Assembly (NCBI GenBank): GCA_021234155.1
Contig: JAJEKV010000011.1
Coordinates: 18,494,677 to 18,558,676, forward strand
Length of the DNA: 64,000 nt
Reading direction: 5' to 3'
From: Isoetes taiwanensis
Lineage: Eukaryota; Streptophyta; Lycopodiopsida; Isoetales; Isoetaceae
Part shown: positions 47,225-59,122 of the stretch, in pieces
Layout of the letters: every line of letters starts with the position of its first letter
How positions within the stretch are numbered: the first letter of the stretch is position 1
The notes under the pieces: model-generated
Databases searched by the model: none
Seen by the model: the letters and a program-made list of their open reading frames with translations, nothing else
Told to the model about the DNA's origin: nothing
Position numbers and translations under genes: made by a program

Positions 47225-48810
47225 TAGGAAAACTAAATGAGTAAGTAAAATTAAACACACAACTAAATCTACACTAACAATAAGAAGAAACCACAGAGCA
47301 CTTATTGTTTGCATTGCCACATCATCTTCTCTAACAAGAATAAAAAGAAGGGTGTGTAGAGATGTAAACTTTGGCACTTATGTGGTCCATATTCTGCATG
47401 ATTGAAAACATTCTAAATAATTATTGTATTTCTGCTTAATATCATTGATGCAATACATGAAAAGATAAAGCAACAAGATGTTTAATTGAATTGATTATTG
47501 GATGGAAGATTCATAAGGGCCACATAAGGTTCTTATGCAACAATTATTGATACAAATATCTGTGGAAAACATCAAAGCTTAAGTTATTCTAGCATTAAAA
47601 AGGGCTATCAAAGTTTGAAGGGGCTCTAAAGGAGAAAAAACAACAAGAGGAGCACAATCTAACTTCAATATCTACTGGGAAGGAGCATATGAGATTTAAA
47701 ATCGTGAATAATCTATTCATTTTTATAAAATACCTATAGGAAAGCATGTCCAACAGACCTTTAGAGTGAGTCATAAATACAACCCACTACATATGGGCAA
47801 GATGTCAAACATTCTGTGTGCAAAGTTAAAATATAAGGATTAAGCAAAGTGGAGTGGCTTTGACGTTTCTATGAGCTTGTCATGTGTATGCTTACGACAT
47901 GTCATATGCCTCATAGTTCGGAGCTGAGGCTATTAATGTAGCTGCTTTTATAGAATTTACACCTCAACAGACATACAGGGATCAAAACTGAAGTTTCCAT
48001 CTGGATAACCTTCTGACTATAACATGACCTATAACATGACTTGCCTATATACTACCAGTCTTTGTAGACATGTCAAATTAGCTGATACATTTATTGGGGG
48101 CCTAGTTAAAGCAAAGTTTGAAGAATTTCGATATCAACTTGGAGTTATTACATCCGCATCATTTCTGGAATTTTCATCCGGACTCTTGCAACAATTTGCT
48201 ATAGAACATGTCCTTGATCTGCACAAGTTATTTGGGATAACATGCTATTGAATGTGGAATTGTGGGATTCTTTAGCAAAACTGGTCACAGAGAGAAACCC
48301 TATCCAATATGTGCTAGAATACTTCATTTCACACATGAAGAATAAAAATCAATTTTACATGAGCTTACCAAAGCTCATTATCTAAAAAGCCTCAGCTACC
48401 TTCTAACTAATTTATTTGGCAATTTCTGAAGCAAAAGAATTGATCCCAGAAAGTCCACCACTGAAAGAACATAAGAAGGACAATGAAGAAAGAAGCATAA
48501 AGGCACACACATAAATACTTGTAGCTAATGTTAAAATCTTTTAGTGATGCATCTTTAAGTTTAGTAATCCCATATTTCAACGACAATTTATTCTGTAGAG
48601 ATGCTGCTTGCGGAGCTTTACATTGAGCCCACTGCCATAGCCTGATGAGGGAAAAAGCCAAGTGCCATAGCCGGTTTATAGTAGAAGCCAGTTGGAGCAT
48701 AGCGAGGGATGGCTTCATTGATTAAAAAATCTATTCTATTCTATTATTTCCTACTCTTCTTCCTTCCTTCCTTCTCTGATCTGATGTCTGATTGTGGGCA
48801 CTCCCCTTTG
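47225..48810. other. AT-rich DNA without a recognised gene
   Basis: Short open frames only (for example 48024-48251 plus and 48407-48718 minus). Near 48700-48775 a 'cattgattaaaaaatctatt' stretch leads into CTATT and TTCC repeats, like the end of another truncated retroposon. Confidence 0.4.
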
Positions 48811-48814
48811 CTTG

Positions 48815-48880
48815 ATCAAGGTACTGGGTCGGCTCCATCTTGAATGGAGGGGACTACATGTATCGGGTTCATGCTTAGGG
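48815..48880. repeat. Conserved hairpin motif, copy outside the CACTA element
   Basis: 'ggtcggctcc', the hairpin CTCCAT-CTTGA-ATGGAG (48833-48849) and 'gactacatgtatcgggttc' match the copies at 22.9-23.1 and 40.2-40.5 kb. Confidence 0.7.
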
Positions 48881-49339
48881 CTTAGGGTTTTTGCGGCAGA
48901 ATTTTGATCGGTCATATCTCTCATATCCGGTGTCAGATTTTCATGTGCTTGGGCTTGTTGGAAAGCTGGTTCAGAGAGCTTTCCAACGGTGTATGATACA
49001 TGCATGCTTGTCTTTGTTTCTCAGTGCTCAAATCTGCACTTTTCCGGGCTGTGTGCTAGGGTTTTGGTGGCAGCTGGTACACACTAGATATCCAGGAGTC
49101 TATTAGCCACTTTCCTTTTTGCCCCCTTTCAGCCCCTTTGCTCCCAACCCTAATTTGGGCAGTCAGAGCATACAAATTAATGTTGAGCTAGGCTCCAACA
49201 TCTACCTGCCATTGCCATAGCCCAACCAACTGCCTCTTGGCCTTGCCTAGCCAGGCCACAGCCCTGCCACAGCCTGCCTAGCCCTGCCAGACCTGATAAG
49301 CCCCTGCCATAGCCTACCTAAACCCTGTTTGACCTGCCA

Positions 49340-50940
49340 TGGCCCAAGTCATACCCCAAGCCATGGCCACAGACACAGTCCCGTGTGGGGACCCACACTT
49401 GGTTGGTGAGCTACCTCGCACCACGGCAAGAACCCATCCCAGGAAGGCCCAAACACACCAACCACCGGGTTGACCCCACGCACGCAGCCGAGCCCTCTGG
49501 GAAGACCATGAAGCGGGGCCACCAAGGAAGAGGCCTCGCGCAGGGGCAGACGCCTTCCATGAAGAGGGAGGCCCGAGCCAAGGCCCGATCGACCCGACAA
49601 AGGGCCACACAGGGCAATCCGCCCGGTCGAACCTTGGAGCCGTGATCCGGCGAGGGTTGAGGCCAATGGTTGCACGCCTTGCGTGCCTCCCCGGCGAGGT
49701 GGAGAATATAACATCTCGGATGTTGCGCAGCGATTGGTGCCGTAAAAAAATCGGCGAATCACGTAATTGGAGGATCGCTGCGACGATGTGCGCGCATGAG
49801 AGCATCCGCTTTGCTAAATTTGAAAGACAAAGAACACCGGCAGAGCTTGCGATGAGGGGGGGCGTAGACACCGCGGCTAGCAGCTATGGAAGCCGGACGC
49901 AGATGAACCGGGTAGAGCAGAGACACTCAGAATCCTCGCCTCGGATCCGTGCCGAGGTTGAGGAGGCTAAGGCCACAGCCAAGGAGCACAGCCGCCTCCC
50001 CGGCCGAGGTTGAGGAGGCCGCCATCGTGAGACAAGGAGTTCAGCTGCTTTGGAAGCTAGCCGCGTAACTGAAGCTCCGGAGTGAGGATTTAGCGTAGAC
50101 GGAGCCGCAGGAGCTTCGGGCAGCCGCTGCCCAGCAAGGCAAGGGCCTCCATGCCGGTGGCATATGAGCAACTCGCCATTGCACGGGAGATGGCAAGACA
50201 TGACAACGTCCGGCAAGAGCTGAGCTCCGACCGGAGAGCGTAAAACCACAAAGAAAGAACACACCAACTCCGCAACCCACCAACCTACAGGGCGCCAACC
50301 TCGAACACCCGCCGCAGACACATCGGATCACGCCGCCGCCATCATCCCGCCCCCGCCACGCCTTATGCCTCACCCACCTCAACCAACACCTCGTGCGGCC
50401 TCCCGAACTCCGTGAACGAAGAGACGCAGGAGCCGCAATGTGGTAGTGCGAGGCATGACGGAGGAGTCGGGAGAACATCTCACTTCCGACTCGCATACGA
50501 TCTTGAACCGATGATGTTCCCAAAGCACTGCGACCATTGTAAAGGCGAAGTCGTCATGGAATTGGCCTGATCGCCCCGGTGGTCATCTTCACAGTTGAGA
50601 GCGTGCCAGAGCGGGTGGCCATCCTGCGTCAGGGCCGAAAGTTGAAGGGGACGGCTCTGTACGTTGACCAGGACTTGACCCCAGCACAACAAGAGACCCG
50701 AAGGCGTGAGCTGGCCAAAGTCAGGGACTGTCGCAGACATGGAGGGGCAGCGGGGCTGGTCCGGGGAAGGATGCGGGAATTCAGGCAGCCAAACAGGGAT
50801 GCAGGCACTCCGGCCCCTCGAGTCCCCTCTGAGGGGGCCCCGGCCCGACCTGTGCATCCACATCCTCCGCTCCCCCTGGGACTACCACTACCACTGGACC
50901 TAAAGTGGCGATGCCTGCCACTAAATAGGGATCGTGCCTC
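49340..50940 (+). other. LINE ORF1-like region, frame disrupted
   Basis: Plus-strand open segments at 49385-49645 and 49642-50013 encode basic, arginine/proline-rich sequence. A CDHCKGEVV stretch near 50527 could be half of a zinc knuckle, as found in LINE ORF1 proteins. The frames are not continuous, and large minus-strand frames (49314-50523) are shadows of the GC-rich composition. Confidence 0.35.
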
Positions 50941-50943
50941 AGC

Positions 50944-53640
50944 GTGGTATCCTGGAATTGCCGTGGCTTCCATGGCAGAAGGGGGACAGTCTCAATTCCG
51001 TCGCCATGGACATGGACCTTATCTTCCTCATGGAAACATGGGAACATGCTTTGGTCCTGAGGCTACCGGGATTTGCCAGATACCAAAGGCTACTCCATCT
51101 TCAATGAGTGTACCGGGAAACAAGGACACGGAGGAATTGCGTGTTACTACCGAGGCGGCCTTGGCCCAATCGGTCTCCCCAGGTAAGGCGGACGGGCACA
51201 ACAGATACCGGGTGCGAAAGTGCGGAAACAAATATGGCAGCCCTCTCTTTGTGGCGGCTTGCTACTTCCCACATGTTGAGAGCAACTTTTACCACACGCG
51301 CTTGGATGTGGATGTGCGTGAGCCCTATGTCGATCTATATGATGACATACGCCAGCATGCACAATTGGGCAAGGTCATGTTGCTTGGAGATTTCAATCTT
51401 GCGCCTTGGGCGCAGAAAGCGGATCCCAAAATTCGCACCTCTAGGCGAGGATGTGTTGCAAATGGGCCCCGAGAGATGGTTTGGCCAAAGGCGCCGATGA
51501 CGACCCGGTGACACGGTATGGCCGGCAGCTGCTTGTTCTTTGGGCGATATCTTTGACCTGGTCATTTGCAATGGGCTAGCATAGTGGCCGTCCTCCAGCC
51601 GCTTCACTTGTAGACGGAGAACCGTGGGGGCGGCACCAGTGTGGTGGATTACGTGCTAGCGACGAGCAATGCCTACACTTGATCACTCGCCGATGTCGGG
51701 ACAGGTGGCCGGGACGAGGAAGTAGACTCCGACCATCAGCCCCTGTTCTTGCAGATAGATTGGCAGGCCAACCGAAAGCACCCATTGCCCCAACACCCCA
51801 TGTACCACGGTTGCATCCGGATTATGATCATGCGGGCGGTCTATGCGAGGATGCTTGAGCATGAGCTGCCGGAGTGCCGCAGCCCCCCACACTTCAACAA
51901 AATAGACGCCCAAATGAACCAGCTCGAGGGTAGGGGATGATGCTTTGGGAGGGGCCGCTCTCGACGATCCACGGGGGCTGCAACCACCTTCCCCGCAATC
52001 ACCGGGTTCGATGACCTAATGCCTGGAGTTGAAACGATGGCTCCGCCAAGTGCCGGACCCCATCATTCGCCCAAGCAGTCAGTCGTCAATACCGCCCTTC
52101 CTCAAGACCAAGAAAGCTGTGTACCTTGCGCACTCCAAAGAATGATGTTTGGTCTACTAGACCGCCACCCTAGGGCCTTCTCGAGAAAGGTCTTGAGTAA
52201 GCCCGCATGTTCCCACGTGAAATATTATCCCGGAACAATGGGTGAGATACTTGCAAAGAAATTGTATGACCCAATGGGAAGCCGGGCAGCAAGTACCTCC
52301 TCCAGACAGCCTAGCACCGGGTCATTACTGAAGGGATGTCATAATGGGCCTCAGCAACGCCGCTAATCCGAAGGCACCAGATTTGGATGGTATGCGTGCG
52401 AGCTTCTCAAGTGGGCCGGGCCTCCAATGGTGCCGTTCTCACAAAGACTCTTCAACGGGGCATTGCAAGAAGGCTTCCCCGCCTTTGGACTACCCGGTAG
52501 AGTTGTGCCCATATACAAAGCGGGGGACCCCCACAGCCCACCAACTATCGTACCATTATGGTCGGGTTCGCTTTGCCAAGTTGCTTGCGGGATTCTTGAG
52601 CAACGTAATGACACTCTGGGGCGAGGATGGAGAAGTCGCGGGCTCTCACGCAGGCTTCCGCCCAGGCATTCTACTATTGACCATATCTTCACTCTGCGAA
52701 CACTCATAGAGGATAGCGGAATCAACGCCGTATCGTTGCTTTGTGGATTTCGCAAAAGGCTTTTGACCGCGATTGCCTCGGGATAAGTTGTGGGACAGAT
52801 TGAGAGAATACCGGGACCCCCGTGGACTTTGCGTAATGCTATATACGAGACTATCGAGGCTTGCTCCGGTCGTCTCACACCGTCGGGAGCCCGTTGTTAG
52901 TAGCATTGGGGTGCGCCAGTGGCTGCCTTCTATCCCCGACGCTTCTTGGCTTGTACATTGACCAGCTAGAAGAATGGCTAGCCGAGCATGGTGGGGAGGC
53001 GCGGTTGATGCACCACATAATCCGCAACTCATATATGCCGATGATGTTGACTGCCGCATATACCCCGAGGACATGCAACGCCACCGGATGCTTTGGACAC
53101 TTTCTCGCCAATTCACCGCATGAGAGTTAACTTGGCCAAGACGAGGGTGCTACTTGATCCCATCATCCCGCACCCATGCCTTCCCTCATTCACTTACCGT
53201 AAGCAGGTAGTGGAGGTGGCTCGATCTTATAAGTATTTGGGCATTGAGTTCTCTACTACCACACACCGGGATGCATCCATCGTTACGGGTCACCGCAGGC
53301 CGGAAAGCCCTCAGATGCAATGCAAAACAACAACACAAGGCGTAGCCAGATGCATGGGGTCACCAGCACACTTGTTCGTGGCCTTGGTTGAACCGTCCTC
53401 CTCTATGGGGCAGAAGTGTGGGGCCGGTGATATCCCTCACCACTTGGAACGATCTAGAGCAGCAGTCGTAAGGCCTTCTTGGCCCGCACCGGGAGTGAAA
53501 TCCACGGTCCCCATATCGATCTTGCTCCGGAGAGACAAAAGCCTTCCATTACAGAGGGTCATACTGAACGTCACATTATTTACTTCCGAAGGTGGTGGCT
53601 ATGGATGAAGCCCGCTGCCCAACCTTGCTTTGACAAAGGG
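50944..53640 (+). pseudogene. LINE endonuclease-reverse transcriptase
   Basis: APE-type endonuclease: VVSWNCRG (50944), DLIFLMETWE (about 51012), GHGGIACYYR (about 51126), LLGDFN (51380-51397) and DSDHQPLFLQI (51725-51757). Reverse transcriptase: NPKAPDLDGM (52362-52391), VPIYKAGDP then NYRTIMVGFA (52505-52570), AGFRPG and STIDHIFTLR (52650-52700), CFVDFAKGF (52738-52765), LSPTLLGLYIDQLEEWL (52928-52978) and the catalytic LIYADDVD (53029-53052). Then MRVNLAKTRVLL (53120-53155), YKYLGIEF (53227-53251) and VLLYGAEVWG (53398-53427). Residues needed for both activities are visible, but the blocks lie in all three frames with stops between them, so the copy is inactive or heavily mis-called. The encoded enzyme would nick target DNA and prime reverse transcription there. 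Confidence 0.9.
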
Positions 53641-54434
53641 CGATGGGCCCGCAAATGACTCAAAGCCCGGGCTGGAAAGACAAGCAAGCCCGGTGGTTCT
53701 CGCGATGGAATGTGCGCAGCAATACGATGTGGACCAAAGCTGCATACACCGGCGAACGCTACCGCCTTGAAGCAAGATTTGATGCTTGCTTCATGGCCAA
53801 GCTTTGGGATCGCGAGGCCCCTGTCACATGTCAAGGTGGCAAATTATCGACGCCAGGTTAATCCCATGCTCACGAGGGGCCCACACCACTACTCCCGCGC
53901 ACCCATCTACCCATGAAAAAGCGCAGGGTGATTGCTTCCATTCGCGACAGTGCACACCACCTCCGCATTGAGAGACGGGGAGATGGATTCGAGCCGCGTG
54001 AGGGCAGAGTCCGTCGCCGGCTTTCAACAGCGGCCCATTGAGGATGAAAGTCACACCCTCCGTGCCCGTCCGGCGTAAGAGCATATCCGGCTCGGTATGC
54101 TCGGTTAGTTGTGCCCCATCAGGTCCCTCGCATGAGCTACTCGAGCACGCGCCTCTGGGCTTGTTGGGATCGCACCTCCGCGAGGTAATGGATACGCGGA
54201 CTCGCTTATGCCCCCGTCCGACATTAACCTCACCGTACTTGTGATTATGTATATAAGCTGTGCAAGATGTCGAAGATCCTTATTGCTACTAAGGTTTTTC
54301 CGAAAACCCTTCCGGGGGGGGTTTTTAATCCTCGGTAGTAATCGCTCACTGCTCCCTCTTTGTACTTGGGTCCCATAGGCCAATTGGTCTCCGTGGACGA
54401 TAAAATCATATTCTATTCTATTCTATTCTATTCT

Positions 54435-55735
54435 TGATTCTTCATGGCGTTTTAACCATTGATTGTGTTTTTTTTTTTTTTTTTTTTTGTCCCCTCCCCA
54501 TTTTTTTTGCTATGATAGTTTGCACTATCTTTGTTTTGCACCATTGAAAGTTTTGTTGAGGTAAAGGCAAAAAAAATCTGAGGCTGTTGATCAGGCATAA
54601 TTTAGGAAATATTCTGGCCATCAATGGCTCACAACAAGAAGCAAATCTGGCGAATTTAAAAAACTTAAGGAACCATAGCTCCAGTCTTTCTTGCTTGACT
54701 TAGGTGCAGAGGGCTCAGAGCGATACCTTAGGCAGCTTAGGAGGGTCACAAAATCTGGTCCTTTCATAGGTTGGGACAGGCTTTCCCGATTTTGTGCAAG
54801 TTTTTGTTGTGCTTCCAGTTCGACCCTAGCAGACCCTAAATTTCACGGCCATAACTGAGGGCCAGAAAGCTTTGCCCTCTTTTTCTGGAAACTTCCATTC
54901 TATTTTCTTGGCTAGAAAGTCTGGTCAAAACGTTTCATGGGTTTTGGAGGTCAGAAAGTTTTGTTGGCTCTGTATCCAAGCAGTTGAAAGCATAGAGGCC
55001 TTTTTTGGAAAGCCAAGGGGTATCTAGATCTCATTTTCTTACCAGATCGCTCCTGATCCGAGCCATGGTCTAGAGAGCAGAAGTTCTTCCATATCACATG
55101 ATCTGTTGCTAAATTGTTTGGAGTCTTGCAAGAAGTGATTAAATTTTGAGAATCTTTCTTTGCCCTTTCTTTTAGGAATATTTACTTTGCATTCTCCATC
55201 TGGAACTCAGTAGGGTGGGGTTTCTTGCCATTGCAAACGTACCATACCCAAAGCCATCTCGATGTCGTCCCAGAAACCCCCCTGAACGACAGGCAGGTTT
55301 TGTGACTTCGTTACCAAATGACGCCAAGATGCCCATACTATGGACTCACCCATCGCGCATATAAACACCCAAACGTGCCCATTCCTTAATATGATTCAAT
55401 GCTAGGGGCTGTAATTCGCATACAAGTTCCAGCCTCAATGCATGCAAGTGAGATGGAAGATCAATGTAATTGTTTTAGATTGACAAATTCGTGCAGAGAT
55501 CCTTCGTTCTGGCCAAGAACCCAATTCTACCCCAGTTTTTACTCCACACAAGAACAATGGTATCCACAAGAGCCCGACCACAGATTGATGCTACAATGCC
55601 AAGCATCAACAGACTGACAGCAATGGCCAGCAAATGGGTTTGCGCGCCCAAATCAAAGAAGTAGGGACCTCAGACCAGCGGATCAGCAGCTCCAATGACG
55701 AGGAAGCCAACAAAAAGAGGCCAATAGACAGAGCA
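54435..55735. other. Intergenic DNA between LINE and pogo-like element
   Basis: Poly(T) at 54468-54488, then mixed sequence with no recognised gene. The last few hundred bases may include the 5' end of the pogo-like element; its terminal repeat was not identified. Confidence 0.4.
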
Positions 55736-56464
55736 AGAGATGCTAGACGCTCTAGATCATGTGAGTGAAAATGGCATTTCAATTAGAGAAGCATCTAGAC
55801 GATCTGGTATCCCAGAATCATCCATCAAAGATTGGTTGTACGAGCAAATTTCCCATAAGGTGAGCAAACATCCGCAGATCCTAACACTAGACCAAGAAAA
55901 GGAACTCGTGGATTCGGCAATAGGGAGGGCAGAAAATGGGATGGGCATGACACTAGGTGCCATGAAGGAGTGGGCTGCCGAAATTGTCAAGGAGAATAAT
56001 TCGGCTTTCGATGGTGTTCCAGGAGGGAAACAGTGGAAGCTCTTCAAGTAGAGGTGTCCTAAAATCTCCCTCAAGAGTGCAGAAGTAGAGTGTCACGTGC
56101 CCGGACAATGAACCAAGAAAACTTGGATACTTTTTATTCAGGCTTGAAAGAAGTTTATGATGAGTATGATTTTCCTCCCTCGCAGATCTGGAATGCAACA
56201 AAACCGGGATCCAAGCTGGGAAGGTGAAGGGTTATTGGATAATTGCAAGGAAAGGAGAGAATAGGGTTAGCAAACTGGTTATGATTACGAGGGAATGGGT
56301 TACTGTTTTAGTGTGTGTCAATGCAGAAGGGTTTAGAATGCCTAGTTTGTACATTTTCAAGGGAACTAGGATGAGGGAGGACAACATAGCAAGGTGTGAG
56401 GAGGGAGCAATTCAAGTTGTGCAGCAATCAGCTTAGATGACAACCGAACTCTTTAAGTTTTGGT

Positions 56465-56645
56465 TGTAACGGCGTAAATCCCGCTTCCAGGACCTTCGCG
56501 ACCCACTCTGGGGACGGTTTCCCTCTCCATTCTTGTCTGGCCGTTCTTCCATAGAACTTGAGCCCCTTTGTGCGGTGCGGCTGAATTTCGGAAATCTTGA
56601 TGCCGTAATGCTTTTCGGATTATTATCCTACTGTCCAATCTAGAG
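56465..56645. other. GC-rich insertion within the pogo-like transposase
   Basis: Between WMTTELFKFWL and the LLDGHGSH motif there are about 180 extra bases of different composition, starting near 'taacggcgtaaatcc'. On the minus strand they are open (56453-56638) with the segment KGAQVLWKNGQTRMERETVP. The family and origin were not recognised; an organelle-derived piece is one possibility but is unproven. Confidence 0.4.
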
Positions 56646-57018
56646 CGCCTGAGGGAGTCTCACCTAAACGACCACATCTGATCTTGCTTGATGGGCATGG
56701 CAGCCATGTGGAACCGGATGTCGTTTTGGTAGCCAAAGAGATGGGAATATTGGCAGCCAAAGAGATGGAAATACATTTTGCTATATTACATGTACATCAC
56801 ATAGGCTACAACCATTAAATGTGTCTTGCTTTGCTCCATTCAAGGCAACATTTAAAAGATTGAGGGCAGAATATATGGTCAAAAGGGGAAGGACTGAAAC
56901 TAAGAGGGAAGACATAGCTGAATTGATATCCCAATCCATTGCTGCAAGTTTAACAATGCCGAATATCAAGGCAAGTTTTATGGCAATTGGGATATGGTCA
57001 TTCAATCCAACAAGGATG

Positions 57019-57678
57019 CATTGATGATTTTAGTGGTACTATATCGTAATCTGGGTATCACTATTTTGGCGATAATTTTATATTCGAAACTTTTTTGGAA
57101 GGCGATAAGTTTTGCCCATTTAAGAATTTATGCAGTGCATGTGGCGATAATAATGTTAATCACAAATGCATTTTATATAGTACTTGTAACGATGTCTAAA
57201 ATCCTACCATAGCATTGTTGCCATGACTCCAACATAATGATACACATAAGTGCCACTAACTAATGTTGTAATTTTGTTTTGATGATTGTATAGAGTATAT
57301 ATATGTATATTTTTTAAATATGGTTGTATCCCATTGTAAAGACATTGAAATAGCTTTATCACATTCTATAGATATTTAAAGCATATTTATCGCACAAATA
57401 AAAACTCAAAAGCTTCATCTCTATACTCCTTGTCTATATGGAATTGGTAACTCTATGGTTTCTAAGTAGGCGATCTGTGTGAGATTCAAATTGATAGAGA
57501 GGCAAAGAAGCTCCTTCATTAAGTTCATATAGTTGGAGAATGTGTGGTAGAAGATGGAAGGCTTTCCTCCAAAAATTTGGCGAATTAATCTCATTATTTT
57601 ACTGAAGGAAACCTACTAAGCATAGTGGCAATTTTTTTAAAACAATTTTGCGATAAATAGCCACTAAAATCAACACTG
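57019..57678. mobile_element. Non-autonomous hAT-type MITE, 660 bp, inserted in the pogo transposase
   Basis: The ends are inverted repeats: left CATTGATGATTTTAGTGG, right (reverse complement) CAGTGTTGATTTTAGTGG, with weaker similarity through the next ten bases. The 8-bp sequence CAAGGATG flanks both sides (57011-57018 and 57679-57686). An 8-bp duplication and a CAGTG-type end are hallmarks of the hAT superfamily. The interior is AT-rich, non-coding and holds several 'ggcgata' subterminal words. Removing the element and one duplication restores an open transposase frame across the junction. Confidence 0.88.
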
Positions 57679-58947
57679 CAAGGATGGTACCTGGAAGAGA
57701 AGGCTCAAGGCTTGCAAGGGAGGATGTTTATGTGCCAGCACCACCACTTGACCCGCTATCAAGTGGAGTTGGAATTGACAATGGATTGGTTGTTCTTAAT
57801 GTGCAGCCTGTAGCAAATGGGAATGAATTAACAGACTAAGGTGATGGGAATGAGCCAATGGAACAATCATGTGTGCAAGGGTTGAACATGGAGGACAACA
57901 TGGATGACCATGTTATTGAGGGGTTCAATATGCAAGATGTCGACTTGCAATAGGAAGAGCATGTGCAAGCATCATGTGACAGGGTAGGGGCTGGTGTTGG
58001 AACAATGCAACAAGTTCTACTCCAAAGACCATTAAAGAATTTATACCAGGAGCCAGATCAAAAATAGCCAAGGCAGGGCAAACAAACAGCATCAAGGAAG
58101 GGGAGGGACATTGCACCAAACCTGCATGGAAGAGTGCACATTAGCAGTAATGGATTCTGTCAAGCACTTGCAGCAGAAAAGGCAAGGAGAGAAGAGGCTG
58201 AGAGACTGAAGAGGGAGCAAGCTGCCCTCAAAAAGGTAGAGGCAGCAAGGAGGAGGGTTGAGAAAGAAGAAGACAGCAGACGGGCTGCTGCAAATAGGCT
58301 AGAGAAGGAGGAAAGCAGAGGCTGTGTATGAGGCTAGCACTAGGAGGTTGAGGAATTCATGTACCCTCCTGCAGGGCAATATAGAGTTAAAGTCATCCTT
58401 GGCTGTCAGAGACCATTGAATGAGGCTGTAAAGGCAAGGAGGTTGGTTGCTATAAACAGGATTGGACAAAGACAAGGCAAGAGTCATGTGTTTAGTGCAG
58501 TCCACATTGGGGAGGATGACAATTGGGAAGCCTATGTATCGAGCAACTAGAATGAAGAGGTTGGAATTCTGCAAGCACCTAGAGGCAGGTGTGTCAAGAT
58601 AACTTGGCAGAGTTTCAAACACAAACACAGGATGTAGGTTGTAGTATTGAAGACACACACTTATGTGAGGGTGATGGGGTGCATCCTCAGACAATTAGCA
58701 TAGAGGGCTGCATCCCCCTAGTCAGACCTACACAAGGTTAGCAACATCCGTTCACCTTTGAAAAGCGTCAAAGCATGGAGCTGGAGGGCGTTTTTGCACC
58801 AGCCAAGCACCCTTAGCTGAAATTCTTACTTGTTTTTATTTTATTTTTAGCATGCCAGCTCAACCAAGCCTACAGTCTTCCTTGCAATTCTAGCCTATCC
58901 ATGTAGTACGTCCACCTCATCAAAAATTGACGTGGCATTAAACTTTA

Positions 58948-58978
58948 CCGTAAGATCTTATTTTTTTAAGATCTACGG
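58948..58978. repeat. Short inverted repeat CCGTAAGATCTTA / TAAGATCTACGG
   Basis: Two 12-13 base arms surround a short T run. It could be a fold-back end or a cruciform site; no function is assigned. Confidence 0.6.
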
Positions 58979-59122
58979 CTAGCAAAATTAAAAAATTGGC
59001 CAAAAATAGGCACGACGGAATAACTCTTTGTGCCAATCCATTCTTGCTACAAAAAGTTCGTTTGGTTCTTCGATCTGCTAGCCTCTGCTCCATTTGTGCC
59101 TTTTTTTTGTTCGTTTTAGGTT

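Larger units (their letters stand above)
49340..54434 (+). mobile_element. Near full-length LINE (non-LTR retrotransposon)
   Basis: A leader with repeated 'cctgccatagcc'-like units (49195-49345) is followed by an ORF1-like region, an endonuclease/reverse-transcriptase region (50.94-53.6 kb) and a 3' untranslated region. The 3' end shows 'taggccaattggtctccgtg' then 'gacgataaaa' (54376-54405), followed by a (TTCTA)n tail (54411-54434). Two further 3' ends of the same family lie at 20374-20880 (minus) and 62336-62610 (plus). A microsatellite tail rather than poly(A) is more like RTE-type than L1-type elements, but the clade is not settled. The exact 5' end and target duplication were not found. 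Confidence 0.85.
55740..58330 (+). pseudogene. Pogo-like (Tc1/mariner, DDE_1) transposase
   Basis: DNA-binding part: ALDHVSENGISIREASRRSG then IPESSIKDWL (55745-55836), a psq-type helix-turn-helix, followed by LTLDQEKELVDSAI (55882-55923) and a second, CENP-B-like helix-turn-helix ending GGKQWKLFK. Catalytic part: DTFYSGLKEVYDEYDFPPSQ then IWNAT (56129-56202), REWVTVLVCVNAEGFRMPSL then YIFKGTR (56290-56372), WMTTELFKFWL (about 56434), LILLDGHGSHV (about 56678) with the second catalytic Asp, and FAPFKATFKRLRAEY...GIWSFNPTRM (56830-57018). After the MITE insertion the frame resumes VPGREGSRLAREDVYVPAPP (57687) and ends in a charged coiled-coil tail AAEKARREEAERLKREQAAL (58165-58224). The first DDE aspartate is missing (IWNAT where IWNADE is expected). 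Two insertions and several stops make it a pseudogene. Confidence 0.9.

Noticed and set aside
49314-50523. Large minus-strand open frames (185 and 160 codons) in the LINE
   Set aside because: They are opposite to the endonuclease-reverse transcriptase and have no domain; they are shadows of GC-rich LINE DNA.
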